A stretch of 10,284 nucleotides of DNA. Origin: Acidisarcina sp. (GTDB lineage Bacteria > Acidobacteriota > Blastocatellia > Pyrinomonadales > Pyrinomonadaceae). The notes under the pieces were generated by a model. That model was not told the origin of the DNA and searched no databases. It saw only the letters and a list, made by a program, of their open reading frames with translations. Below are positions 1-6,482 of this stretch, piece by piece (position 1 is the stretch's first letter; every line of letters begins with the position of its first letter). The position numbers and the translations under genes are program-made. The stretch spans positions 1 to 10,284 of the forward strand of contig JAJNPX010000240.1 in NCBI GenBank assembly GCA_021155145.1, written 5' to 3'.

Positions 1-443
1 AGGAAAATGTCCGATATCAGTTCCGGCGTAAGCCTTAGCGGCTGCGAGATCTCCTTGATGTTGTATGTAAGAACGACGGCGCCGAGCACCACCGGTATGT
101 GAACTATCTCACCGGCGGTCGTCGCCTTCATCTCGTCGTCAGACATTGCCGCGTCAGAAGCTCCAAAATCGCTTGTTTGATTCTGGATCGCCTTTATACC
201 GGCACCTGAACCGGTCCCTTGATAGTCGATCCGAACGGTCGGATTGAGCTTTCCGAACTCGCTCGTCCATTTGTCCATGATCGGTTTGACGAAGGTCGAA
301 CCCGATCCTTGCAGTTGAACGCTCGAACCCGGAGCGGTGGTCGAAGACCCGTTGCCTATTTTTTGGCCGCTGCATCCGAACGATACCGCGACGGCGGAAA
401 TTACGATAAAGAGCGATAGCGATCTCAGATTTGATATTTTCAT
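1..443 (-). CDS. pstS: Phosphate ABC transporter substrate-binding lipoprotein PstS (partial, C-terminus off the left edge)
   Basis: This is the N-terminal 147 residues of PstS, the phosphate-binding protein that delivers inorganic phosphate to the PstCAB importer. Residues 1-23 form a signal peptide ending in the lipobox VSFGC, so Cys24 is the likely lipidated residue and the protein would be membrane-anchored. A low-complexity Ser/Gly/Thr linker follows. The mature domain starts with GSGSTF (46-51) and contains GTGSGAGI (76-83) and DFGASDAAMS (92-101), the phosphate-contacting loops of the family. ATG at 443 is preceded by only a weak AGAGAT Shine-Dalgarno. The frame has no stop before the window edge; full-length PstS is usually about 320-370 residues. 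The upstream intergenic region carries a Pho-box-like array at 593-620, which fits phosphate-starvation control. The family assignment is secure; the rest of the pst operon is not visible. Confidence 0.95.
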   Translation of the reverse strand, partial: MKISNLRSLSLFIVISAVAVSFGCSGQKIGNGSSTTAPGSSVQLQGSGSTFVKPIMDKWTSEFGKLNPTVRIDYQGTGSGAGIKAIQNQTSDFGASDAAMSDDEMKATTAGEIVHIPVVLGAVVLTYNIKEISQPLRLTPELISDIF

Positions 444-592
444 TGGTTATCTCTGTTGGCGCACTTTGTCCGTGGTGCGCGATACATTTGTTTCTCGTTC
501 GATCCGGTAAAGATAAAGATTACAGGAATGCTCTCCCGAAAACGTTAACTTACAATTAAATCCACCGGTGGTGAAGCAGACTGTTTCCAGAT

Positions 593-620
593 TTAACATT
601 CTGTTAACACGTCCTTAACA
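593..620. promoter_or_regulatory. Pho box: three TTAACA direct repeats at 11-bp spacing
   Basis: TTAACA occurs at 593-598, 604-609 and 615-620, each starting exactly 11 bp after the last, one helical turn apart. PhoB/PhoP-type response regulators bind such 11-bp direct repeats; the B. subtilis PhoP hexamer is TT(A/C/T)ACA, and the E. coli, Streptomyces and cyanobacterial boxes share the period. The site sits between pstS and a divergent small ORF, so control of pstS is likely. Reading TTAACA on the plus strand, a -10-like TAAAAT lies 9 bp after the last repeat, which would also suit transcription toward the small ORF. A weaker pair, TTAACT (545-550) and TTAAAT (556-561), has the same period. 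Direction of activation is not settled by the sequence. Confidence 0.75.
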
Positions 621-635
621 CCCGATTCATAAAAT
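604..635 (+). promoter_or_regulatory. Possible Pho-activated promoter for the 64-residue ORF
   Basis: TAAAAT at 630-635 matches the -10 consensus at five of six positions and lies 9 bp downstream of the last TTAACA repeat, roughly where PhoB-type activators sit when they replace the -35 element. Transcription would start near 642, about 25 nt before the ATG at 667. On the minus strand no comparably good -10 lies at the same distance from the repeats, so the pstS start point remains unidentified. Confidence 0.4.
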
Positions 636-666
636 CGCGTGTTCCTACCCAAAAAATATTTAGCCG

Positions 667-861
667 ATGATGGATCTGATCAACGAACTGAGCAGCGACC
701 TGGCGATAGCGGTATTGGTTGAAGGGCGCTTAAAGGACAAGATCGACACCCGGGATGCGAAATCGTTGATCGCCATCCTTGAATCCGAACTCGCTCGCAT
801 CTCGCGACCCGCGGTCGAAGATGCCGCAGAAGCGTTGATGGATCTTCCGCTATCTCACTGA
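667..861 (+). CDS. Small hypothetical protein, 64 residues, possible Pho-regulon member
   Basis: I do not recognise this protein. It is short, acidic and predicted mostly helical, with no signal peptide or membrane segment: an N-terminal helix rich in Leu/Ile/Ala, a charged stretch with LKDKIDTRDAK (22-32), and a C-terminal Ala/Glu-rich helix. Codon choice is like that of the neighbours, with many G/C third positions, which supports coding. Against it, no Shine-Dalgarno is visible before the tandem ATGs at 667 and 670. It lies directly downstream of the Pho box and a possible -10, and a strong hairpin follows two bases after the stop, so it may be its own transcription unit. A role in phosphate response is inference from position only. 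Confidence 0.5.
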   Translation: MMDLINELSSDLAIAVLVEGRLKDKIDTRDAKSLIAILESELARISRPAVEDAAEALMDLPLSH

Positions 862-863
862 CA

Positions 864-899
864 GGCCAAGGCTTAGCTGTATCGGCGAGCCTTCTGGCC
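864..899 (+). other. Hairpin immediately after the small ORF
   Basis: GGCC-AAGGCT (864-873) can pair with AGCCTT (888-893), a 2-nt bulge, and GGCC (896-899), giving about ten base pairs around a 14-nt loop. There is no U-tract after it, so it is not a classical intrinsic terminator; it may stabilise or end the transcript of the small ORF upstream. Confidence 0.35.
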
Positions 900-1001
900 G
901 TTCGATCTTGGATATCCCGCTCCCGTTTTTCTTCCCAAACTCTGCCTTATGGTCTAAAGTTTGCAGGTAAGGCGTTTGAGAAGAGCAGGGAGACTTGTGT
1001 A

Positions 1002-2405
1002 ATGAAACAGAACAGTATTAGAAAGCAATTTTCAGCGGGCCTGATGTTGATGGCTTTGATGTTGGTGCCCTTTTCGGCATTTGCGCAGACCACTATCAAG
1101 ATGCCGAAAAATAAATATAAGGTCCAGGACGATGTAAAGATCGGCAATGATGCGTCGAGGCAGGTCGAGCAGCAGTTCCCGATCCTCAACGATCGGCAGG
1201 CACAGAATTATGTCGAGCAGGTTGGCGAACGGCTAGTAGCGGCCATCCCGCAAGAGTTCCGACAGCCCGCGTTCAACTATAGATTTGAGGTCGTTAACGC
1301 TCGAGATATCAACGCATTCGCGTTGCCCGGCGGGCCGATGTATGTGAATCGCGGGATGATCGAGGCAGCAAAGAACGAAGGCGAGATGGCCGGTGTGATG
1401 GCGCATGAGATCAGCCACGTCGCCCTGAGACACGCGACCGCACAGCAGACCAAACTTAATAATCCGCTCAACCAGATCCTTGGCATCGGCGCTATCCTCG
1501 GCGGAGCGATCCTCGGCGGCGGCACCGGTGCCCAGCTAGGGCAGATGATCGTGGCCGGCAGTTTCCTGCGCTACAGTCGAGAGTATGAGACCCAGGCCGA
1601 CATTCTCGGAGCGCGCATAATGGCGGACGCGGGCTACGATCCGCGGGACCTTGCCAATATGTTTCGCACCATCGCTAATGAGAGCGGTGGCGGGCGGGCG
1701 CCCGAGTGGCTGAGCAGCCACCCCGATCCGGGCAACCGTTATCAAAAGATAAATCAAGAGGCACAGTACCTTCGCGTATCGCCGAACCCGATCAAGATAA
1801 CGCGCGATTTTGCAAGAACGCAGGAACGCCTCAGAGCGCTTCCGCGGGCCCGTACGATGGCCGAGATCGAACGCGATCAGAAAGCCGGCCAGAACACGAG
1901 CGCGACGGCGGGCGGAAACTATTCACGGCAGGTACCCTATCCCTCAGGTCGATACCGCACCTATCAGAGCGGCAACTGGATACGATTGAACGTACCGAAC
2001 AACTGGCGGGAATTCGAAGGACAGAGCGAGGTGACCTTTGCGCCCGAGGGTGCCTATGGCGATCAGGGCATCACCCACGGCGCGATGATAGGCATATACC
2101 GCTCGCGCGGCGGGACATTTGCCCAGGCCTCGGAGGATTACATTAACGGCATTCTTCAAGCCAACACATACTTGCGGCAGAAGCGCGGTTTCACGCGGGC
2201 AACCGTCGCAGGGCGGCAGGGATATGCGACCTCGCTGGCCGGACGATCGCCGGTCACGGGCCAGAACGAGGTCGTCACCGTTTACACGGTTCCGATGCGA
2301 AGCGGCGACATTCTATATGTGGCGGCCGTTTCACCATCGACGGAATCGTTCAGATACGACTCGGCCTTTAATACTATGATCAGGTCTATTCGCTTGAACG
2401 ATTAA
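1002..2405 (+). CDS. Secreted M48-family zinc metalloprotease with an extra C-terminal domain
   Basis: This is a periplasmic/exported M48 (BepA/LoiP-like) metallopeptidase, a family that degrades or helps fold misassembled envelope proteins. Residues 1-28 are a signal peptide, with likely cleavage after SAFA and before Gln29, and no lipobox Cys. The catalytic domain covers about 45-260: NAFALPGG (104-111), the zinc motif HEISH (135-139), third ligand Glu196 within ETQAD (196-200), and the SHP..GNR element (239-246) typical of the family. A glycine-rich hydrophobic stretch (161-186) lies between the two zinc motifs. Instead of BepA's TPR repeats, residues about 300-467 form a separate domain beginning after a Ser/Gly/Tyr linker, which by pattern could be PsbP/Mog1-like (inference). 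ATG 1002 has an AGGGAG Shine-Dalgarno at 987-992. A terminator follows. The family call is secure; the substrate is unknown. Confidence 0.93.
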   Translation: MKQNSIRKQFSAGLMLMALMLVPFSAFAQTTIKMPKNKYKVQDDVKIGNDASRQVEQQFPILNDRQAQNYVEQVGERLVAAIPQEFRQPAFNYRFEVVNARDINAFALPGGPMYVNRGMIEAAKNEGEMAGVMAHEISHVALRHATAQQTKLNNPLNQILGIGAILGGAILGGGTGAQLGQMIVAGSFLRYSREYETQADILGARIMADAGYDPRDLANMFRTIANESGGGRAPEWLSSHPDPGNRYQKINQEAQYLRVSPNPIKITRDFARTQERLRALPRARTMAEIERDQKAGQNTSATAGGNYSRQVPYPSGRYRTYQSGNWIRLNVPNNWREFEGQSEVTFAPEGAYGDQGITHGAMIGIYRSRGGTFAQASEDYINGILQANTYLRQKRGFTRATVAGRQGYATSLAGRSPVTGQNEVVTVYTVPMRSGDILYVAAVSPSTESFRYDSAFNTMIRSIRLND

Positions 2406-2428
2406 CCCGAAAGCGAAGGTTTCAAACT

Positions 2429-2464
2429 GCGGCCGTGGATGTTGAGTCTCGCGGCCGCTTTTTT
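2429..2464 (+). terminator. Intrinsic terminator of the M48 gene
   Basis: GCGGCCG (2429-2435) pairs with CGGCCGC (2452-2458) as a seven-base-pair all-G/C stem with a 16-nt loop, followed at once by six T residues (2459-2464). It begins 23 nt after the M48 stop and abuts the stop codon of the converging MFS gene, so it ends plus-strand transcription just before the opposing gene. Confidence 0.85.
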
Positions 2465-3709
2465 CTATTCCGAGACCATGGGCCTCGATCGAACGGTCAA
2501 CAGCAAGAGTGCCGCGGAGAGGACGGAGATACACGCACTCACCGTAAACGCGGCAGGTGCTCCAAATTGATTCCATAAGAGTCCGAATAAGAGCGAAGCG
2601 GGAAAGACGGTTATGCCATAAAAGAGATTATAGAAGCCATACGCGGTTCCACGCTTCTCCTCGGGGACGAGGTCGGCCACAAAGGCCTTCTCGACCCCTT
2701 CCGTCATACCGAAATACGCTCCGTAGATCACGAACAATGCCCATGCGTGCCACGCCGCATCTACAAAGGCGAATCCAATATAAACGGCTGCGTAAATAAG
2801 CCATCCCGCAACGATCAGGGATCGCCGCCCGACCTTATCCGAAAGATCGCCGCCCAGAAGCGAGAAAAATACCTTGCTGAAATGAAGTACCATCCAGAGA
2901 AGCGGGAGCATCGCCGGCGTGACGCCGGACTGTTCGGCCCGCAGCAGCAGAAATGCGTCGGTCGAATTGGACAGCGTGAACAGTGCCACTACAAACAGAA
3001 GCCGCTTATAATTGCCGTCAAACTGACTCAATGAGAACTTGATCGGCATCCGGTCTATCTCGTCGCCGTTCGGTTTCTCTTCGCGTACGAAAAATACGAT
3101 CACGAACAGGCCGATCGCTACCGGGACCGAAGCATAAAGAAATACCTGCTGGTACTCGGGCGTGGTCGGACTCTGCGGATCTGTTGCGATATAGGATAAA
3201 AGGATGAATGCGAGGACCGGACCGACAACCGCGCCGAGGTGGTCGGCGGCCCGATTGAAACCAAATGCCAGGCCGCGGTTCTCGGGCGGCACACTTCCCG
3301 CCAGAAGGGCGTCGCGCGGAGCGCCTCTGACGCCTTTGCCGATGCGGTCCGCCATTCTCACCACCAAAACCTGCGGCCAGCTTGTCACGAAAGCCAGCAT
3401 CGGGCGCATGATCGCGGCGAGTGAATATCCGAGAAAGACGGGAAGTTTCCGCTTGTCGAACTTATCGCTGAGGTACCCTGAGAAGAGCTTCAGAATGCTC
3501 GCGACCGACTCTGCAAATCCTTCGATAAGGCCGATGGCGAACGGCGTCGCACCCAGTGAAAGAGCGAGGAATGCGGGCAGTAGCGGATAGATGATGTCGC
3601 TCGATGCGTCATTAAGGAACGCGACAAAGCTCAACGCAAAGACGTTTCGGGGCAGCGTCCTGAACCGTGTGAGAAAACCTGCCCGTTTGAACTGTTCCGT
3701 ATCTGCCAT
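2465..3709 (-). CDS. Major facilitator superfamily (MFS) transporter
   Basis: A 414-residue, twelve-helix permease of the inner membrane. The first half has the cytoplasmic loop signature GYLSDKFDKR (78-87) and the second half its counterpart GGDLSDKVGRR (286-296). The loop between helices 4 and 5, RMADRIGKGVRGAPRD (118-133), is characteristic of a widespread group of uncharacterised MFS permeases. LNDASSD (32-38) in helix 1 and GMTEGVEKAFVADLVP (334-349) are further family-like blocks. The substrate cannot be told from sequence; drug efflux or metabolite export are both possible. I take ATG 3709 as the start; an in-frame TTG at 3712 is directly before it. Neither has a Shine-Dalgarno, and a terminator-like hairpin with its U-tract lies immediately upstream. 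It follows the yacG pair on the same strand and converges on the M48 gene. Confidence 0.92.
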   Translation of the reverse strand: MADTEQFKRAGFLTRFRTLPRNVFALSFVAFLNDASSDIIYPLLPAFLALSLGATPFAIGLIEGFAESVASILKLFSGYLSDKFDKRKLPVFLGYSLAAIMRPMLAFVTSWPQVLVVRMADRIGKGVRGAPRDALLAGSVPPENRGLAFGFNRAADHLGAVVGPVLAFILLSYIATDPQSPTTPEYQQVFLYASVPVAIGLFVIVFFVREEKPNGDEIDRMPIKFSLSQFDGNYKRLLFVVALFTLSNSTDAFLLLRAEQSGVTPAMLPLLWMVLHFSKVFFSLLGGDLSDKVGRRSLIVAGWLIYAAVYIGFAFVDAAWHAWALFVIYGAYFGMTEGVEKAFVADLVPEEKRGTAYGFYNLFYGITVFPASLLFGLLWNQFGAPAAFTVSACISVLSAALLLLTVRSRPMVSE

Positions 3710-3710
3710 C

Positions 3711-3743
3711 AAAAATAAAACAGGCGCTCGATTCGGCTCCTGT
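3711..3743 (-). terminator. Terminator-like hairpin between the yacG pair and the MFS gene
   Basis: On the minus strand ACAGG (3743-3739) pairs with CCTGT (3724-3720). After one A/G mismatch, two more G-C pairs close an 8-nt loop, and TTTTATTTTT (3720-3711) follows. It lies 28 nt after the small membrane protein's stop, so it is a plausible end for the yacG transcript. The T-tract ends one base before the MFS ATG, leaving no room for a ribosome binding site, so it may instead act as a leader attenuator. Confidence 0.6.
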
Positions 3744-3771
3744 CGAGACCTGTGGATCCGAGATCAGATCT

Positions 3772-4026
3772 CTATTTCTGCCGCGTAGGGGACGGCCTGG
3801 CCTTTCCGGAACTTCCGGTGCCGAACCAGTACAGCGAAGCGCTGCCGGCGACCGCGATCACCATCACCGCCACAACGATCGCTATCCGAAAGGCCATCCG
3901 TACGGTCTTTCGCAAGAGGCGAAAGATCACATAAGCAATGGCCCCAACGATCAGAAAGAGTCCGATCGCGGCGATGCCCGCGGCCGTGCCGCCGGGAACT
4001 CCCAGATCAAGCAGAAATATCGTCAT
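3772..4026 (-). CDS. Small two-helix membrane protein of unknown function
   Basis: An 84-residue protein I do not recognise. It has two hydrophobic segments, roughly 13-37 and 47-68, joined by a short very basic loop (RLLRKTVRMAFR, 36-47), which by the positive-inside rule should face the cytoplasm, so both termini would be outside. The tail after residue 70 is short, basic and rich in Ser/Pro. Its ATG overlaps the yacG stop in an ATGA junction, so translation is probably coupled to yacG and needs no separate Shine-Dalgarno. A terminator-like hairpin follows. Because of the coupling and normal codon use it is likely a real gene; nothing in it points to a specific function. Confidence 0.75.
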   Translation of the reverse strand: MTIFLLDLGVPGGTAAGIAAIGLFLIVGAIAYVIFRLLRKTVRMAFRIAIVVAVMVIAVAGSASLYWFGTGSSGKARPSPTRQK

Positions 4027-4229
4027 TTCGCTTCGCCCTCACTATGTACACGCTCCAGCGCTTCGATGTCTTCTTCCGTCATCGACATATCTTCCACCGG
4101 AAGCGTGTATTCCTCATTGACCCACGCCCCAAAGTCCAAAAGCTTGCATCGCTCCGAACAGAACGGCCGAAACTCATTTCCCTCATAAGGTGCCGACTTG
4201 CCACAGATCGGACATTTAACTTCACGCAT
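4023..4229 (-). CDS. yacG: YacG-family zinc protein (DNA gyrase inhibitor family)
   Basis: A 68-residue protein with four cysteines at 6, 9, 24 and 28 (CPIC...CSERC), the zinc knuckle of YacG, followed by KLLDFGAWVNEEY (29-41), the conserved family block, and an acidic C-terminal tail. In E. coli YacG binds the GyrB C-terminal domain and blocks gyrase from binding DNA; the family name rests on that work. Length and cysteine spacing are normal for the family. ATG 4229 has no clear Shine-Dalgarno (TTTACATTT precedes it); a weak CTTACA/TATTCT promoter-like pair would place the transcript start only a few bases before the ATG, so a nearly leaderless mRNA is possible. The gene overlaps the next one by 4 bp. 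It is divergent from the LEA-like gene across 178 bp. Confidence 0.93.
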   Translation of the reverse strand: MREVKCPICGKSAPYEGNEFRPFCSERCKLLDFGAWVNEEYTLPVEDMSMTEEDIEALERVHSEGEAK

Positions 4230-4407
4230 AAATGTAAAGAATATCCGATGTGGATGAAAAGTGTAAGACCGCCCGCGAAACGAACAAAATCATTGAATTT
4301 GATCGGTTTAGGTGCAATTATTAGCTTGATCTTGTCTTGTGCGGCATCGAACAAATGCACGGGCCTGTTCGTATCGGTAAAAGGCCGTTTGGTATAAAAG
4401 AGGTTAT

Positions 4408-5403
4408 ATGTCCGATTACAAAGACCGCTTTGATAAGTGGCAAAAAGACGCGAAAGAGAAGTTTAGCGAGATCGACAAGCAGCTCGGGATCAAAGAAAAA
4501 CTCGAAGAGGGCGCACGTACCGTAGCTGAGACCGCGCAGAAGGGAGCCGAAAAGATAAAGGCGGAGGCCGAAAAGACGGGCGTAGGCAAGCAGGCTGTAA
4601 AGGTCGCCGAGGAAACGCTGAAAGCGGCCAACGATACGGCTAAAAAGGCCTGGGAAGCGAGCGAGCCGGTACGCGAGGCGGCCGAGGATGCGGCCGGAAA
4701 GACAACCGATACCGCCGGCGATGTATTGAGCGCGGCCGCAAAAAAGGCCGGCGAGTTCTTTGACGATGCGAAGGAGACCGTAAGCTCCGGTGCCCGGAAA
4801 GTCTCCGACGTTTTCAATTTTGGAGCCAGTTGGACACGGACCATGGATTCGACCATTCGGTCCATCTCAAAGGCGTCGGATTGGGTCCAGACGAACCCGC
4901 TGCAGGCCGCCGCTACCGGAGCATCGATGGCGATCGGCGCCGGCGTCGGGGTCGTTTTTACCGGCCTTAGCTCACATTGGCTTTTTAACTCCGCGCTTCC
5001 CGCATGGTCGGTCAAGAAGATCGGCGAGAGCTTTAACGAATACCTGAGATCTCAGGAAGAGAAATTGGCCGAGGGGCGGCTCGACGCCGCAAAGGCGGAA
5101 CGCATCAAGTTCGAGGCCGATATCGCCCGTCGTATTGGGGCCCCGATGCTCGGTGCTTTCTCGTTCGCCTCCGGCGCGGTGATGATGACGAACATCTTCA
5201 ATCCCAAGACCATCACCGGAGCTCCGATCGACTGGCTGATCGGCGGAAATCCGATGCTCAAAGGAGTTTGGTTCTTCGGCAACGGATTGGTCTGTTTTAA
5301 GACGAGTTATGACTTCTTTATGATCGCACTTGAGGGCGATAAGGACATAGAAACTATCGTCCGGGAAGTAAAGGGAATGCTGCCGCAGGGTTCATCGAAT
5401 TAG
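4408..5403 (+). CDS. LEA-like amphipathic helix repeats fused to a membrane-associated C-terminal domain
   Basis: A 331-residue protein of unknown function with two different halves. Residues 1-135 are highly charged and Ala/Lys/Glu/Asp-rich with an irregular 11-residue rhythm (AEKIKAEAEKTG, KQAVKVAEETLKAANDTAKKA), as in late-embryogenesis-abundant or apolipoprotein-like helices that coat membranes or protect against drying. Residues 165-330 hold three hydrophobic segments, about 167-187, 244-262 and 284-307, separated by a charged helix with SQEEKLAEGRLDAAKAERIKFEAD (215-238), so this half is probably membrane-embedded. There is no signal peptide. ATG 4408 has an AAGAGG Shine-Dalgarno at 4398-4403. 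Its stop overlaps that of the M50 protease gene by 4 bp tail to tail. The N-terminal likeness may be compositional only. A membrane-shaping or stress-protective role is inference. Confidence 0.85.
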   Translation: MSDYKDRFDKWQKDAKEKFSEIDKQLGIKEKLEEGARTVAETAQKGAEKIKAEAEKTGVGKQAVKVAEETLKAANDTAKKAWEASEPVREAAEDAAGKTTDTAGDVLSAAAKKAGEFFDDAKETVSSGARKVSDVFNFGASWTRTMDSTIRSISKASDWVQTNPLQAAATGASMAIGAGVGVVFTGLSSHWLFNSALPAWSVKKIGESFNEYLRSQEEKLAEGRLDAAKAERIKFEADIARRIGAPMLGAFSFASGAVMMTNIFNPKTITGAPIDWLIGGNPMLKGVWFFGNGLVCFKTSYDFFMIALEGDKDIETIVREVKGMLPQGSSN

Positions 5404-6416
5404 TTGATCTGCAGCGGAAAAGGTACAAAGCTGAGAGCGAAGATCACAAGTGTGAGGGCCGCGATCAGCTTTCTTTTTTTATCGAGCGGCGTCTCATCCC
5501 ATGGGTTTGGGTGCTTGACCCTCATCATGATGCCGAGCAGGACCGCGATCAGAAATCCGCTCGGGCTTCCGAAATACACCCATCCTACGACCGAGAGGAT
5601 CGCCATCACGCCAAACGCGATCCTGCCCGTCCAGAGGTGGAGGCGTTTTCCGAAAACGGCGTATATCGCATGGCCGCCATCGAGCTGCCCCGACGGTATG
5701 AGATTGAGTGCCGTGACGAGCAGGCCCACCCACGCCGCAAAATAGAATGGGTTGCCTATACCGACGCTCAGATCGACCCCTGCGGCCCAGGCAATGGCCT
5801 TCATCAACAGCGGATCTGAAAAAACGATAGGGCTCGACAATAGCGGGACCTGCTCAGGAGGGATCGATTCCATTGTCGCAACGCCCGCCAACGCGATCGG
5901 GATCAGTGCGAGGAAACCGGCGATCGGCCCCGCCACGCCGATATCGAAGACCGCCCTTCTGGATGGCATCGGCGATGTGATCTTAATGAAAGCCCCAAAT
6001 GTGCCGGCCGGGCCGATGAGCGGCGGGGTCGGGATGAAGTACGGCAGCGTCGCGTCAACCTTGTAGATCCTGCAGGCAACGTAATGGCCCATTTCGTGCG
6101 AGATCAGAATGAATAACAGAGACAGTGAAAAACTCAGGCCCTCGGCAAGATAGCCTGGCTCGGTAAACAAACGTCCGACGGCATCGGCCACAAGCAGGAT
6201 GTATTTTGCGGGGAGAGCGAGAATGAATTGGGCCGCCTGCTCCCACGTCTGCGGATCTGCCTCCGGCAGAGTATTGATCCTGCCGAAGGGAAAAAGCACT
6301 CCGGCGATGGTCGAGGTGCAGAAAGTGAGCAAAAGCAAAAGGAGATGGCGGGTGTAGGAACGCCATCCCGGTCTCGCTGCGCCGTACGGTTCGAAATACT
6401 GCTCTTCTGCGGCCAT
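5400..6416 (-). CDS. Site-2 protease family (M50) intramembrane zinc metalloprotease
   Basis: A 338-residue polytopic membrane protease that would cut substrates within or near the bilayer, often to release signalling factors. The zinc motif HEMGH is at 107-111 in a hydrophobic helix, and the third ligand region NLIPSGQLDGGH is at 238-249 with Asp246. PPLIGPAGTFGAFIKI (131-146) and the absence of a PDZ domain recall the cyanobacterial and plant EGY-type branch. I count about seven hydrophobic segments. ATG 6416 follows a terminator-like hairpin with six T residues and has no Shine-Dalgarno. An in-frame GTG at 6449, with a close AGGA, would add 11 residues but lies inside that hairpin, so ATG is preferred. 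It is downstream of HU on the same strand and converges with the LEA-like gene. The family is secure; the substrate is unknown. Confidence 0.92.
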   Translation of the reverse strand: MAAEEQYFEPYGAARPGWRSYTRHLLLLLLTFCTSTIAGVLFPFGRINTLPEADPQTWEQAAQFILALPAKYILLVADAVGRLFTEPGYLAEGLSFSLSLLFILISHEMGHYVACRIYKVDATLPYFIPTPPLIGPAGTFGAFIKITSPMPSRRAVFDIGVAGPIAGFLALIPIALAGVATMESIPPEQVPLLSSPIVFSDPLLMKAIAWAAGVDLSVGIGNPFYFAAWVGLLVTALNLIPSGQLDGGHAIYAVFGKRLHLWTGRIAFGVMAILSVVGWVYFGSPSGFLIAVLLGIMMRVKHPNPWDETPLDKKRKLIAALTLVIFALSFVPFPLQIN

Positions 6417-6450
6417 AAAAAATCGTGGACCAAAAATAAACTGGCCCACG
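6417..6450 (-). terminator. Terminator-like hairpin after HU, abutting the M50 start
   Basis: On the minus strand CGTGGGCC (6450-6443) pairs with GGTCCACG (6431-6424) through eight pairs including one G-U, with an 11-nt loop, then A and six T residues (6422-6417). It begins 32 nt after the HU stop and is a convincing intrinsic terminator for HU. The T-run is directly followed by the ATG of the M50 gene, so M50 expression must come from readthrough or from a promoter within or before the hairpin. Confidence 0.75.
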
Positions 6451-6482
6451 ATCCTGAGAATACTAATTTAGATGCCCGGCTC

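Noticed and set aside
154..375. Minus-strand open frame of 73 codons inside pstS
   Set aside because: Out of frame with the lipoprotein signal and phosphate-binding motifs, which lie in another minus-strand frame open to the window edge.
3760..3772. Inverted repeat GAGATCAGATCTC at the end of the small membrane protein gene
   Set aside because: The 1-nt centre makes a hairpin impossible, and short GATC palindromes are expected by chance; no sign of operator use.
4393..4398. TATAAA as a -10 element for the LEA-like gene
   Set aside because: It would start transcription at or after the Shine-Dalgarno, and no -35 lies at a proper distance.
4416..5015. Long antisense open frame of 199 codons opposite the LEA-like gene
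   Set aside because: Its Ser/Ala/Phe-rich translation is what the Lys/Glu/Ala codons of the sense gene give when read backwards. The sense frame has a Shine-Dalgarno and coherent domain structure.
6449..6449. GTG start for the M50 protease giving an 11-residue extension
   Set aside because: The GTG lies in the 5' arm of the HU terminator hairpin, and the added residues look like translated terminator sequence; not fully excluded because of a nearby AGGA.
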